DNA from: Paramecium pentaurelia
Taxonomy: Eukaryota; Ciliophora; Oligohymenophorea; Peniculida; Parameciidae
DNA length: 64,000 bases
Direction of reading: 5' to 3'
NCBI GenBank assembly: GCA_905183005.1
Contig: CAJJDO010000041.1
Span: 525,962-589,961, forward strand
Shown: positions 1-13,866 of the stretch, piece by piece
How positions within the stretch are numbered: position 1 is the first letter of the stretch
Layout: each line of letters begins with the position of its first letter
Program-made: the position numbers and the translations under genes
Notes under the pieces: generated by a model
The model's input: only the letters and a program-made list of their open reading frames with translations
The model's database searches: none
What the model was told of the DNA's origin: nothing

Positions 1-1513
1 TATAATTATGATAATGGCTATGATAAAAATTTTGATTCCTTTCAATTGATTTTTCTTATCTTTCATGTATTTTGCTACTGTTAATTTCAACAGTATTGAT
101 ATTATAATCTTGATAATTTTTTTCTTGTATAAATAAAAAGATCGTTTACTTCCACTCTATTATTTATCAGATCTATCTCTTTCTTTTTCTCTATCTAATT
201 TTTCACTTTTTTCTTTTTCAATTTTTTCTTATCTTTCTTTTTCCAATCTTTCTTATTTTTCTTATCTTTCTAATCTCTCTTATTTTTCTTATCTTTCTAA
301 TTTTTCTTGAACTTCTTTATCTATTTCTTATTGTAAAATAAGTTTCATTTATTTTTCAATGTCATAATTGCTTGAGAGATGGTTAACAAATTCTGATAAA
401 TTTGAGAGTTAAGGAACTTTCTTACCATCCTCATTAACTAATATAATTTCTGGTTATGATAATTTTCTCTCAAAAAAGTATCTAACTATAAAAATTATCA
501 TTTTTACTTATTAAAAATTTCAATTAAACCTTAAGATTATTTTAAATCATCACAATAAATTACTCCATATTTACATCCTTCAACTATATTAGATTTATGA
601 TTTATACATTCAAATAGCTCTTCTACTCTTAATGATCGAATATCTATTTAATTTTTATCATTTCTTCTTTCATAAATTATACTCTCAATTTTCTCTTTAT
701 AAAATTAAATAGGTAAAAATCTAAGAATAATTTTAAATTGAATTTTAATATCTCTTATTTTTCTTAAAATTCCAACCTTTTTAATATAAATATTAATTTA
801 TTACTTGAAAATTCTCACCTAGATATTTCTTATATTTTGGTTAATTTTTATTCATATTATAATAAAAAAATTAAGCTGATTTATCTTCATTTATTTTTAT
901 AACATATGCTTGTTCTCCTGCCAAATATACTTTTTAAACTTCTTCAAAATTAATAAAATGATAATCTTTGAATCTATAATTAATTTTAATAATATAAATA
1001 AATTTTACTTTTCCTTTAAATACTTTTTAATAGAATGCTTATCTTAACATGCTTCAAGTGAAGAATCATAATAAAAGAGAATTATTTCTTTTTAGTTTTG
1101 CCACTCCTAAGGGATTCTAAGATTTAATTAAAAATTTAAAACTTTTCATATTTTCCTGTTTTTGTGGGTTCTAAAATTCGAATTTCATAGCAATTAGAAT
1201 TAAGAACAGAATTACATATATCACGAATTGATAATTTTGTACCTATGAATTCTATTTTAGCTTAATATTGATCATCATCACAAGGACTAGAATCACCAGA
1301 AGAAAACTCACACATGGCCTTAGATGGTGATGGTGGCTAACTTGGAGACCAGACTACGCGAAACTCTTTTTCATGTGTATTTAGATGTTTCAAATCGTAG
1401 GTTGAGAGTTTTTACCTAAAATAAACATTAGCCTGACGTGTTATAGTATAAAGTATATAATCAATATTTTTCAAAATATCTGTGCAAATTCAAACCTGTT
1501 AATTCTTTTCCAT
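1..1513 (-). CDS. Hypothetical protein with charged coiled-coil C-terminal part, 3' end outside window
   Basis: I do not recognise this gene. Coding sense on the minus strand is clear from about 1440 down to 1 once short introns are removed: a 26-nt one opening GTTTTAAA near 1130, a 35-nt one (GTAAAA...TTATAG) near 1000, a 28-nt one near 800 and a 26-nt one near 510. The N-terminal part carries a Ser/Pro-rich stretch (SPSQPPSPSK) and an acidic CDDDQ patch. The middle is a globular-looking region, with KIPQEWQNQKEIILFYYD over a splice junction. The C-terminal part is a Glu/Lys/Arg/Gln repeat (QEKQERLERQEKQERLEKE) followed by a hydrophobic run at the window edge that may be a membrane anchor. 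The start is unresolved: the ATG at 1513 is the natural candidate but hits TGA after six codons, and no standard intron restores frame. The true 3' end lies left of the window. Confidence 0.6.
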
Positions 1514-1678
1514 TATGTATAATTTAGTCTATTAATTAAATGTTTGCTCAATTCTAAATTCGTTACACCCTTTTCTACAATCTCAATCATTTTATTTATA
1601 TTTAAATTTAATATATGCTTTTTTAGATATTCAAAATTCTTTCTAATATTTTCCTTTATTAAAATTATTATAAATATA

Positions 1679-4600
1679 TCATTTTATTTAATATCCCTTT
1701 CTCCTTTCGCCCTAATTCATTGCCAATTAAGTCTTCAGAGATTCTATTTCTTATGTGTATTAATTAAGTTTATCCTTCAGAGCTTATTATAAACCCCTCA
1801 TATGATCAATCTCTTCATCCCTCATTTAACAAACAGACTTCCATTTCTCAATCTATAAAATATAATCCTAAATATTTTAATCAAATTTATATTCATTTTC
1901 AATCTAATATCTAATTTCATTCTCTATTGATATTCTTAATTCCCTTTCCAATTTCAATTTTAATTCTTATTCAAATTTTAATCTCTATTAATTGAATTAT
2001 TATTCAATCTATAATCTTATTTAATACTGTTCTTTTTTCAACTATTCTAATTGTTGATCTTTTGTGATAACTTATTTCTTCAATTCAAATATATCATACA
2101 TCAAAGCATCTACATCAATTACTGGTTTTATTTGTTTCTATAAAATTAAAATTTGTTATTCATATTTAAGACGCAATTCAGTTTCTATCTATAATTTCTA
2201 TTACTTTTCTATTTAAATTTACTTTTTCAACTCTTCAATTTCAAAAGTAAACTTTTCATTCATCTATCTTAATTCTTACTCTACTCTTATTTTTATATTT
2301 TTCTCTGATTGAAATTTCTACTCTATAAACTCTTGTCTCTCAATTTCATATTGCTTCTCTTTTTATACTAATTGTTTCTTAAGTTCAAATATCTCATACA
2401 TTAATGCATCAACATCAACATTTACTTATTTACTTTATAAAATTTCATATTCCCTTAAAATCTCTTAATATTTGAATTAAAACTCTTATATTTATTATTA
2501 CTTAGTCTATTAATCCTTTTTGAAAATATCAATCTGTTATATAAGCATTTCTATTTCTCTTTTCATCATTATTTCTTATTATTAAAATGATCCCTATTCC
2601 TATTAGAATTAACTAAATTAAATATTTAATTTTTCTATTTAATCCTTATAAGTATTAATGCTTATAATATAACTTTGTAATTGTCCTTTTACTTAATTTT
2701 TTTCTTTTTCAGACTCCTCTAATCTAATTCTGAGAATATCATATTCCTATCTATATTTTTCCATTTCATTTTTTTAATTAGAAGCTAATTATAATTAAGA
2801 TCTTAAGGATATTCGTTCCCTATCTTGTTCCTCTAAATTCATTCTTAATTAAGAATATTCAACTTTTATTCTTTCAAAATCTCCTTTTTAAGTATTTAGT
2901 ATTTACAATTATTATCTTAAAGTATTTGTTTCTCTTTCCTATTGCTCATACTTTTATTTAAAGATTTCATATTCCCTTCTTATATTTTCAAATTCTAACT
3001 TTGTATTATTTAAAATCATAATCTATTATTTTAATCCTTATCTTTCTCTATCAGATTCTTCAAATCTCATAAGAGATTAATTCCTTTCCTATTCTAACAT
3101 TTATGATTGTTATTTTAACTATTGTAATTATTGTCTAAGTTGATCAATTTCATTTCTTAATTGAGATTTATCCCTATCTTACTCTTTTAGTCTTAATTAT
3201 AAAGTATCATAATCTTTTTTAATGAGATCATATTAGCTTCTCTATTATTCTAACATTAATATCTATTAACGAGAAGTATCAGCTTCTTTTTCTAATCTAA
3301 CTATCTTAAATTGATAAGATTGATTATCTTTCTCTAAATCATTTATTTTATATTTGAGTTTATCTAAATCCTACAAATTTTATCTTAATAATTATTTTTC
3401 TCTTTCTTATTCTGTACACTTTATTTACCATCTTTCTAATTCTTATTTTACTAAAGAGTTTTCATTTTCATTTTCTTAATAATCTGTTATAGTAGATCTT
3501 AAAAAATTGATTTCGTTTTCATAGGTTTTACATTTCAAAATCCAAGTCTACATTTCTGATTTGAGTGCTTCTATTTCAGTATTGAATTAGATTGTTATTT
3601 GTTTTTTAGATATAATCAATTAATTATTTACTTCTTCAAATTTATATTTTAATTATTCATAATCTTTTTTAATTTTTTCACTTTCTTGTGTTATAAAATT
3701 ATATTTGTTTTATAATTCTACATATTGTATTTTATACATATTTGCTTCTTATAATTACTTTTCTAATTAACTTATTTTGAATTAATAATTAGCTTCATCA
3801 AATTTAAATCTTAATTATTCATATTCTTTCTTCAATCTATCATATTCTTAAATTAAATGATTATTTTTAGTCTCCAATTCCAAATATTGAGTTTTATATA
3901 TACTTACTTCTGTTAATTATTTTTCTAACCATTATATCTTTTATTAATTATTATTAGTTTCTTCATATTTGATCCTTAATAACTCATAGTCTTTTCTTAA
4001 ATTTTCATATTTGCCTTACAATTCTATAAATTATGATTTGTAAATATTTGAATCAGCCAATTATTTTTCTAATTAAATAATTCTATATTCAAAATCCTTT
4101 CTTTCCTTTTCCATAATGATTACTAAATCATTTCTTTTATTTTATTAATCAAGTTTAATTTATAATTCTTATATTATTTTATCCTTTTTATTAATTTCAA
4201 TCTATAAATATTAAATCTAATCCAAAAGTTCTTTAATTTTAGCTTTCAATTAATTACTTTCATTTAAAGCATAATTTTATCTTTCTGATAATGTTTATTA
4301 TGATTATAAATCATTCTATATTTATTAAACTTTAATTGTTAATTATTTATTTGTATTTTTTAAATTATTGATTTCATCACTTAATTATTAATTTTAATAT
4401 CTAAGTTTATCTAATTCTTAATTTCCTTATTAATTTTATTTATTTTCTATCATTAATAAAGATGATTTATATTAATCCAAATCTTATTTATTTTTTATAT
4501 CTTATTATTTGTAATATTCTACTTCCCTTTATAATTATATTAATTCTTAATTCACTTCATCAAAATCCTATAATTACTTCTAAGATGTCTTAAATGTTAA

Positions 4601-5977
4601 TTGCAATGCAGAATAATTCTCATTCATTTAATGTAATTATTATCTCAATCTTTGTGTATCTGCTAATTGATCTTATAGTTCTCTAATCTACTTTTCCAAA
4701 TTAATAATTTTCTATTTATCATGATCTTAAACCATATTTAATTGATTATTTAATTATTCAATTTAATGTTTCTTTTATTCATATTATTATAATAAATTAT
4801 TATACTTATTAGTTAATTCATACATTTGTCTCTATAATTAATCTAATTATGATTATAATTCATCAATTCTTCTAATATATTAATCTGTACGATGTTTATC
4901 CTTTTCAAATAAGGAAATTTAATTTTGTAATTCTCTACATTTATTTTATAATTAACTATTTCCTTATTCTAATTCAATTAAATATTATTGATTTCTATTT
5001 ACTTCTTCTTCTAATTATTATCTTTTCCTTTATATTTATTATTCATTCTAACCAAATTATTGTTTAAGTAATTAAATCTCTTGTAATAATGCATCTTTTT
5101 CGTTCTACCATTTTTATTATTCTCTTAATAATTAATCTTTTATTTATATGTTTATTGTATTTCTCTAATCTGAAACTATTCTATCACGTTCTTAATTCAT
5201 ATCTTCCAATTGTTTTTGATATTATCTTTATAATTATTATAACTGTTGTTATAATTATGTATTCTATTCTTTCAATAATATATTCTCAGTATTATTCCCT
5301 TAATTTGCTTTATTAATCTATAGTATATAACTTTCCTCTTTTTATATCAAATCTCGAATCTACATCTCCATTTATCTCATTCTAGTTAGATATTATTAGT
5401 TTTCTTATTGATAATGATATGATTCATCTTAAATGTATTTTTATTTTTCATTAAGTGATCGCAATCTATGAACCTCTTATTATAGATTTCTCAAATCATT
5501 ATTAAGTCCATCAATTGTATATTTCATTCTCTAATTATCTTATAATAAATTCTGTTCTTATGACAATCCTCTTTATTTAATATCATTGAATCCTTATAAC
5601 AACTATTCATTATCTCTTTTTGCTTTATCTAAATCAAGGTTCAAACGATCAATTACTTATTTCTATCTCTAGATTTCCTCTTCATATTCTTTAACTGATT
5701 AATTCATTTAATCCAGAGCCTTTTTCATTTGCTAATTATCCTTGAATATTTGTTGAAATTCAGGCACTTTAAAATTGATTGATTACTACAATACCTTTTT
5801 AATTCAAATAATGAAGTTAACTCTATAATTATAAGATCTCTTATTTTAAAGCCTCATTTTCTCTATCTACCTAATAACAATCATGAGATGATTGTTATGG
5901 ATTGTCTTTTTTTGCCTTACAATATGAACAAGGACATGCAAATTAGCTTGATTATCATTATTAAAATACTGCTGCAT
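1679..5977 (-). CDS. Very long coiled-coil protein (1,415 aa)
   Basis: This is a Gln-, Glu-, Lys- and Leu-rich protein that is coiled coil along almost its whole length and free of TGA for 4.2 kb. Two introns near the 5' end fit the frame: 5947-5969 (23 nt) and 5767-5794 (28 nt); both end in AAG rather than TAG. The short N-terminal head has a cysteine motif (FACPCSYCKAKK) before the rod begins. Near the C terminus a sentence repeats almost exactly: DVDALMYEIFELKKQ and then DVDALMYDIFELKKQ about 75 residues later. Length and composition suggest a structural or scaffold protein of the cytoskeleton or basal body, but coiled coils are hard to assign by eye, so no function is claimed. It is divergent from the small gene at 6062 with 84 bp between starts. 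Start choice depends on the 23-nt first intron. Confidence 0.85.
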
Positions 5978-6061
5978 TAAGATATCCTTATAATTATACA
6001 AATAAATTATATTTATTAAGAATCGAATTAAAATTGAGTTAAAGGATATTCAACTCAAATA

Positions 6062-6583
6062 ATGAATAAAATATCCAATTTTCGACCATACAAATACACA
6101 AAAGAAGAACTCAATATTAGTAAGAAAATAAAAATAGAGGATCAATTAATTACTTTACCATTAACAGTGTTTTAATAATTGGTTGAGAAAGCAAAAGAAG
6201 AAAATCAAAAAAAAGAAGATACAAAAAATCTCTTAAGAAATTTTGGAAATGCTCTTAATAGATTCATATTACATAATGAGTAAGCATTACATATAATAAT
6301 ATAATACATTCCTGAAAATAATGTCACTCATTTTAAAAAATGGGTTACAAATTAAAAATTAGAGAATTTTGAACAATTTAAAAGAATCTGGACTGTTGAT
6401 GGAGATATTTATAAAAAAATATTTTCAGAATTATCATTTGAGTTTTATTCAAAACATGCATATTCTTATGTAATGCATTCATAAATGAGATCAGAATCAA
6501 CAAAACTTACTCATCTAAAATACATTACTCGTTTTTTAGAAGGTATAGTGTGTCCAGAAAGCTTTTATTATTTTAAAAAATGA
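6062..6583 (+). CDS. Hypothetical protein, 173 aa
   Basis: This is a single uninterrupted frame of 174 codons ending at TGA, with several TAA and TAG codons read as Gln. The N-terminal third is basic and charged; the C-terminal half is rich in aromatic residues and His (for example KRIWTVDGDIYKKIFSELSF), which suggests a small folded domain. No signal peptide, membrane segment or known motif is visible. It shares an 84-bp divergent upstream region with the coiled-coil gene to its left and is convergent with the HRD1-like gene to its right (157 bp apart). Confidence 0.75.
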
Positions 6584-6740
6584 AATCATTAATATAAATA
6601 TTTTGTTATTGCCATTTTATTTATTTTTCATTTCAATAACAACTAATTCATTATTAAATAATTATTAAAATATAAAGAAATATTGATTATTTTTATATTG
6701 ATTGATTTTTAGATGAAAATAAAACTAAATTCTAATGTTT

Positions 6741-8117
6741 TCATTTTGGTAATAAATGATTTTCAATGATACCTTTCTCTATACCTCTCATAATTTTATT
6801 CATATAATTAATTTAGAGTCTTTTTATTTCAGTTACTCCAGAAGAATATTGTAAAGCTTCACATGGTAATGAATACTAAACACTTCCAATACCTTATGTA
6901 TTCTATACATTATTTTAAATATTTCGACATTAATTTAAAATCTGTAAAAGTTATATATTGCTTTTAATTTCCCTTAATTCTTATAATAATATTTATTTTT
7001 TCAATTTTTAAGTTTAATTATCAGTTAAAGATACTTTAGTAGTATCATCTAATTTGATTGCCTATTTGCATTTAGGACAAAATTGATTTGAATTACCTGA
7101 AATCCATGTTTTTAAACAACTTTTATGATAAATATGTCCACATGATAATTATTTACCATTTTCTAATTCATTAAGACAAATTAAACATGTTGAATCATGA
7201 GATTCTATTTTTTCTACATCTTAAATCTTTTCTATCATTCTAACTAGTTTAACCTAATTATAAAATGCTTTTAATTTTTTAAGCATAGCAAATGCATTTT
7301 CAAAAGTATCAACAAATAAAATCAATAAAAATCCTTATGTATTCAAAACATATTAAAATAACATAATTTAAACCCATAATTTCAAAATTGTTGATAATAC
7401 TTCTAATCCAGAAAATATAATTTGTTTAGAATCAAATTATGAAAGAGTTTAAATTTCAAATAAATTGATTACATATTTTATAAATGGTAAAGCAATTCTA
7501 ATTGGCAAAAGCATAAATTCAAAACCAAATAACATATTTTAAAATTTCTCTTCTGTTCCATAAAAAAAATAGAGACTTATCTAACTAAAATATTTTTAAT
7601 TTATTACTTTTATATCAATATAAAATAGTACAATAAATGTTACTAATAATTTTATATTGTCACTAAATTTTATTTAAGATTCTGCAATCAAAAACCCAGC
7701 TCTCTTTATAGATATCCAATGAATTATTGATAATGCTATTAACCAAAGCATTAAAACTAGAATATTTATTTTATTTTTTTACATATGAATTACCAATCTA
7801 ATGATTAATAAAAAAAGAATAATAAATAAGCTACTTCTAATATTTTCCTCTTTGTTTTATCTATAACAGCCTATTATATATTATATATAAACTAATACAA
7901 TTTTTTCTATTTCCTTTAATTCTCCAAACATTATTTTTAAAAATATCATTATCAATGTGGAAACAATCATAATAGCAAAATTTACTAATATTGTTCTATT
8001 TATTTTATTTGTGCTCAAATATAACACTGATGGATAAACTTGTTTATGAACATTAAAAGAGTTGTAAATTGCTCCTAAGGTAATGGCTATGCTGAAAAAA
8101 CAATAAAACTTTAACAT
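6741..8117 (-). CDS. HRD1: HRD1/synoviolin-like ER membrane RING E3 ubiquitin ligase
   Basis: HRD1 is the membrane ubiquitin ligase of ER-associated degradation, handing ubiquitin to misfolded proteins drawn out of the ER. The first ~75 residues match the family well: a membrane segment, then VYPSVLYLSTNKI (human has FYPTVVYLTKSS), then FGELKEIE (human FGQLRAAE). Several further hydrophobic segments follow. A RING-H2 finger lies at about residues 305-350 with CLICLNEL, CGHIYHKSC and CPKC, so the zinc ligands are in place. The C-terminal tail is short and lacks the long Pro-rich tail of animal HRD1. There is no intron: the frame runs 459 codons because TAA is Gln. An upstream in-frame ATG at 8147 would add ten residues but would abut the stop of the next gene (TGA at 8148-8150), so 8117 is preferred; this leaves only 30 bp to that gene. 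Confidence 0.88.
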
Positions 8118-8147
8118 TATTAATATTATATATATATAACACATCAT

Positions 8148-11100
8148 TCAATTTTAATATTAAGCATAGAATATTCTAATGTTTCTTTCAAAATTATCAT
8201 CCAATAATAATGTTGAAGATGGTAATAATAACATATACCTTTTCACCAAATTATATTCCTCTGTATAATATTTATGTAGTATAAAATACTAAAGGAAAAA
8301 TAGGAAGAATTGAAAAATCAACAGAAAAATACTTAAACCAATAATTTAATCCATATGTGAATTAGTAGCTTAAAGTAGAGCCTCCTTTAGAGAAGATACT
8401 AATTCAATCATACCTTTAACCATAATGTACATACCTTCAGCTTCATATTTAAAATATTGTACAATTGAAGTAAAGTTATTCAAATCAAATGTTACTTTAT
8501 ATTGATTTGCTGCATACATCAATGCTTAACTCAGACCCATATCTAAAGCTCCATCAAAAGATCTAGAACAATAGAAAGCATAATCATTATATTGATCACC
8601 AGTAAAAAATTTACACACTGGACTCTTTACAAGCAAATTTAATTTATCAATGAAACTTTAGGTTGTTAAATACTCTTCCTAATTAAATTTTTGTACATGT
8701 TCATCAAATTATTTTAAATTATCAATACCATTAAATAATCTAGTTATCATTCTTGGTTTATCATTAACATCTAAATTATATAATGACCACCAATATAAGA
8801 ATTGTCTTTATGAAAACATGCCTGGTAATTAAAAACAAAGATCTCCTGTAAATTTATAAAAATCTGCTGTATTTACATACTTTGATAAATAACTATTAGT
8901 TTATAATTAAATTAATAATGCAGGTATAAAGAATACTGAAAATACAAATGATATTCCAACAAGTCCATAAATTGTTGAAAGTTTATCATAATTTTAATAA
9001 TTCTTTTTCTTTTTTAAATCATGTATTATTTTAGATTCTTTTTTGTATTTTTCAGCCATCATAAATTTCTCCTTTTGTTCTAAATCAAACTGATATTTGA
9101 ATATAACATCTGAATTTTTGGTCAAAATATTAATTAATATTTTATACCTTTCCATATCTCTATTTAACCAAATTTCATCAGTAAATTTAAATAGATTTAA
9201 AAAACTTTCATAAATTGATAGATATTATTTATAATAATAATATGTAGCTATCATAAATAATGCATCCAATACTAAAAATGGAATCCATATAGATTACCAA
9301 TTATCTTAAACAATTTATTTTCGTTCTTTAGTATAATCTAAAATATCATTAGTCATATTATCAAATTTATCATGTAAATCTAAATAATTAAAATATGGAT
9401 ATGTAGAAAATGGTTAATTTGTTAAAGATGTCTTTTTTAAATATGCAATTTTAAATTGATATTAATATTACAATAAAACATTTAATGTTTCTCTGAATGA
9501 AAGTGTCTTTACTTCCATTGAAGTTGAATTTTCTTTCATAAATTAAACATCAAAATCTTAATCAGTAAAGAAATCTAATATTTATGGATTAGAAAATTAT
9601 TCTAAAAAATTACTCTTCATATCATCATATCCTTCTCCTAAATGATTTGATAACCAAGCAGATAATACAGTATTTTCAGCTGCAGTCATTCTAGATGGAA
9701 CTTATACTTAATAGTAAACAGTGGAAAATCTTAAAGCTAAAAATATATCAAAAGGAGTCATAAAACTATAACTAAACAAAAGCATATCAACTTCTTAAAT
9801 GAATCTATTAAAATCAGTATTCAAATTCTATAAAATAATTATACTATAAGTTGCAATTAAAATCAATTAAATAAAGAATAAAATATGACATAATTTATAG
9901 GAGATAGGTTTATATGTGTTATCAATTATTCCATTTATTAATTCATACTTTTTATAGAATAAAGATTTCTTTAAACCTATTAAAGAAGATACTTAAGAAG
10001 CAGCATCATCAACTTATTAATTAGGTTAATTTTTTTAATCAATTTCTAATTATAATTACATTTTAATATTCTCTCTCATCTCTTTATCAATTTTATTTAA
10101 ATCTACATCATATAATTGATTTACATCCTTCATCTAATTTTAAAACCCTTCACTTATTTTACTATTAGATTAATCTAATTCCTGAATTTCTTAATTAAAG
10201 AACTTTTATTATCCAAAAGATTTGCTTGTATCAATCAGTTTACGAATACTTTAATTTGGAGTAATATCTACAGCATTACTGTTATTATCTATATTTTTAT
10301 GATTATCAAATGATTATTCATTGAATGTTTAATTTAATTTAATTATATTTTCAGCAAATGATTATTTATTAATTACTAAATGTTAAGCAAACTCTACATG
10401 TATTTAATGATTTTAAAATGAAATATTTTAAAAGTCCTATTAAATTTCAGATAATGATTATTAAAAAATATTTAAGGATTATGGTTTATTAATTTCTGCT
10501 TCTGGTTAAGATACTTCTAAATCACTTACTTCAATTTCATTTGTATTATCTAAATCATTTAATTATGTTGTCATTCCTTTTCCATCAGAATTAGACAAAT
10601 GAGTTAATGTTTAATTCTATCTTAAATCCTCTATTTCAATAATATGATAATAATATCCATACAATTCTCTACTTGAAATAATTATAGTTCCTCTATATAC
10701 TGTTTAATTCTCAAGATGTTTCCAAATATCATGAAAAGATAAAATTGTACGAGATTCTTATCCAATCAATAATTTTTTATTCAATAATTTAATTTGCACA
10801 TTATAAAATTTATTGTCTTTAGAAGATATTTTTAATTCATGAAAATCAGGTATTATAGAATTGATATTTACTTAATATATAGTATTAATTAATTTTGAAT
10901 TTTCTTTGATTTCTGAAGCTTTCCAGCCTGATCTTTCTAATAGATTTGCAGTTATACCTCCACATACACCATTTACATCAACTAAAATGAAACTATTACC
11001 AAGAGAAACTTCTTCAAAAAATGCTGCAAATGATAAATGTTCTGTTTAATTTAATACAATATCAATAATTAAATTGAAAGGTTTTAAAAATCCATTTTAT

Positions 11101-13343
11101 AATTCAAGAAAACTAATATCAATATTTCTAAAGTATTTACATTTTCCATCATTCATAAATCTTTATACTAACATATAATGTTCATTTCTTATTGCAAAAG
11201 GTAATAATAAATCAATATTCTTATTTTATTTTATAAATTCATCATAAGTTTATGATAAAAATTAATGAGTATTATTACTAAATTATGATATCATTAATGT
11301 TTATAAATTATCTGATAAATATAATATCATATGAACTACATTTTTACCAAATAAATTAATTTTTAAATTCTTTTTCATATTAATTAATTTATCATCAGCA
11401 ATTGTACTAAAATTTGATAATTTAAATGCTGATAAATAATTATTAAGGATTTCTGATTAAAAGAAACAATTAATAGATTAAATCTTTTGACTTGGGAATT
11501 GTGAATATTAAAATAAAAGTTCTTTCTCTAATTAATAAAATAAATCTGATATTATTTTTGCAGTATCAAATAATTATTAAGATCGTAATCCCTTTTTATT
11601 AAGTATCATATTATAAAATTAGAATTTTTATTATAAACATTTTAAGATCTTATGTTTAACAATCTAATTTTATTATTCACTTTATAAATACAATTCTATT
11701 GCTTCAGCTATTTCTTCTTATTATTTTGTTTATTGTTTTAAGAAATTATTCTATAATTCTAATCTTATATCTTTACTAATAATTTTCAATTTTATTTAAG
11801 AAAGTAAATCTAAAATATTGTTTCTAACATTTAATTTTATTTTTTATTATTTTTCAATAGATTTAGCATTTATCTCTTACAATTTAGCTTGATTAGCTTT
11901 ATTTTAAGATTCAGAAGATTAAGATGGAATACTCTATTAATGACTTTAAGATAATGAATTTACATCACTATGACTCAAAAATCCCCTATTTTAATGTACA
12001 GATAATGATAATAAACGATTACATTCTTAAAAAGCTAAAGTAGTGAATCCAAAATGATTTAATGCACTTATATAAAATACACAAGTATTATTAGATGATA
12101 AATCTCTCTTTTAATTCAATTCTTTATTCCAATGTTTAATCTTTTATATTATAAATTTCTTCTATAACTTTTAAGATAAAAATAGAACATTCTTTGGATT
12201 ATCAGTATAATCCCCTGTAAAATTACAATGACAATTGTAATCATTACATTTTTGTCTATGTTAATATAATAATATAGCTTATGAAACTTAATCTATTCTT
12301 TCCAAATTTCTTGATTTATTATTTATTTAATATGATATATAATGTATTATTTTTTAAACATTCTTTTCTATCCTTATACTTTGATATAAATCCATTATTA
12401 CTCTAGAACGATAAGTGCAACTAACAGATATACCTAATGGAATTAAAATTAATCCTAATTGCCAATGATAAAATAGAGATGCAGTTATTATTGATATTAA
12501 ACTTATATGAATTATCAAAATAATCTATGTAAAACCTTCAATTATGATAGATTTATCTATTATTACATTAGAAATATAAGTTAAACTTATTAATAATGTT
12601 AAAATTCCTTATATTATTTACGCTTTCTAAAAATCAGTTAAGATTCCAAAAAGTATTAATTATATCAGAATAAATAATTCTCTAAAAAAATCAAATTTTG
12701 TAAAGTATAACCTTTCATATCCTTTAATTGTTAAATCTAAACAAGTATTACTTACATAGAGTTTAATCATTTGATTAAGTAGGGTAATTATAACAGTAAT
12801 TATACTTAAAATTGAGATATCAATATTTATGATTCCTTCAGAAACTCCAAATGATGTAAATGATAAGACTTAAGCTGGAATATAAAGGTAAATTATAAAT
12901 ATTTGAGAATATATTGATTTAAAATTTATTACCATATTTTAAAAAGACCCAGAAATTATAATTTAACTGCTTTGATTGTCATTGTATTTCCTATTGATTA
13001 TTTAATAAATAACTTATCCCTATAAAACTAAAATATCGAAAAATAACCAACAAATTAATGGTAGTAAAAACAATTATTTATTTTCTATACCAATCATCTA
13101 ATTATCAATCCAAATTAAATCTGGTCTTATTAGGTATATTAATATAAATTAATTATATATCTTAAAGGAGGCATTATAACAGGGATATATGTAAAAAAAT
13201 GCACTCTGCAATTATCCTAAAATAAAAAAAGCATATTTAAGTGTCTAATACATAATATACTACTTTTAATGTATAACTATTAATAATCTTAGGTTTGTTT
13301 GTATGTATTTTCTCAAGAAGTTTTATTCTTTTTATTTTTTCAT
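8148..13343 (-). CDS. TmcB-like giant multi-pass membrane protein (1,731 aa)
   Basis: One intronless frame of 1,732 codons. The N-terminal ~300 residues hold about ten hydrophobic segments. Next comes a cysteine/histidine cluster (CNDYNCHC) and a long soluble stretch with helical repeat-like segments (QECNRLLSLSVHQ region). The middle holds a PAS-like block (SFAAFFEEVSLGNSFILVDV). The C-terminal third carries further membrane segments, extracellular-looking loops with N-x-S/T sites and a cysteine pair before FDGALDMGLSQALMYA. This layout matches the large ciliate family usually annotated as TmcB-like or PAS-containing multi-pass proteins, whose molecular function is poorly known; sensing or signalling is the usual guess. 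The paralogue at 21213-25727 has the same order of parts. The start at 13343 is the first ATG of the open frame; a later Met gives a protein 37 residues shorter. Confidence 0.8.
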
Positions 13344-13866
13344 TATTCTCTAAATAATAAATTTGAATTTTAATAATTTCGAGTGAGATTATTTATTAAT
13401 AGCATATTAATAATTCAATTCAAAATTAAGTTACGATCTCATTTAGAATAATTTTATATTTTATTCAAAAAAGAAATAGTTTTATTAATATAACCATTTT
13501 TATTCTAGGGATTGAAATTATAAATATATGAAGTGGTTTTATAAAAATCCTTGGACTTCACTATTTAAATGAAAGTTCTTAATTTTTATTTTTAAACCTT
13601 TCTTTTTAATTAATTTTCATTTTTTCAACAATAATTAAATATTTTTATTAAATTATGAATTATGAGGATTAGAATAATTATAATAAAGAAATAATGAAGA
13701 GAATAGTCCCCTTTTTTATTTGATAATTTAAAAATTAGATTAAAGATGTATTTTTTTATCAAATATATTTAATTTAGAGAAACACTAGAAATAAAATGAT
13801 ATTTTATTTGATATTTATATAAAAATACACAGAAATAAAAATTATTAATAATTTTAAGCAAAAAAC
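13344..13866. promoter_or_regulatory. Divergent intergenic region, no gene seen
   Basis: About 520 bp of very AT-rich sequence between the divergent TmcB-like and SF-assemblin genes. No long TGA-free frame with gene-like codon use, no RNA gene and no repeat is visible. It must hold both promoters, but no specific element can be named. Confidence 0.4.

Noticed and set aside
5089..5316. Plus-strand hydrophobic open frame
   Set aside because: It is the mirror of the minus-strand coiled-coil gene; Gln/Asn/Glu/Lys codons read backwards give Leu/Ile/Phe.
13206..13240. A 35-nt GTATTA...TTTTAG intron-like piece at the 5' end of the first TmcB-like gene
   Set aside because: Its removal would break the frame; without it the sequence is open and codes for hydrophobic segments.
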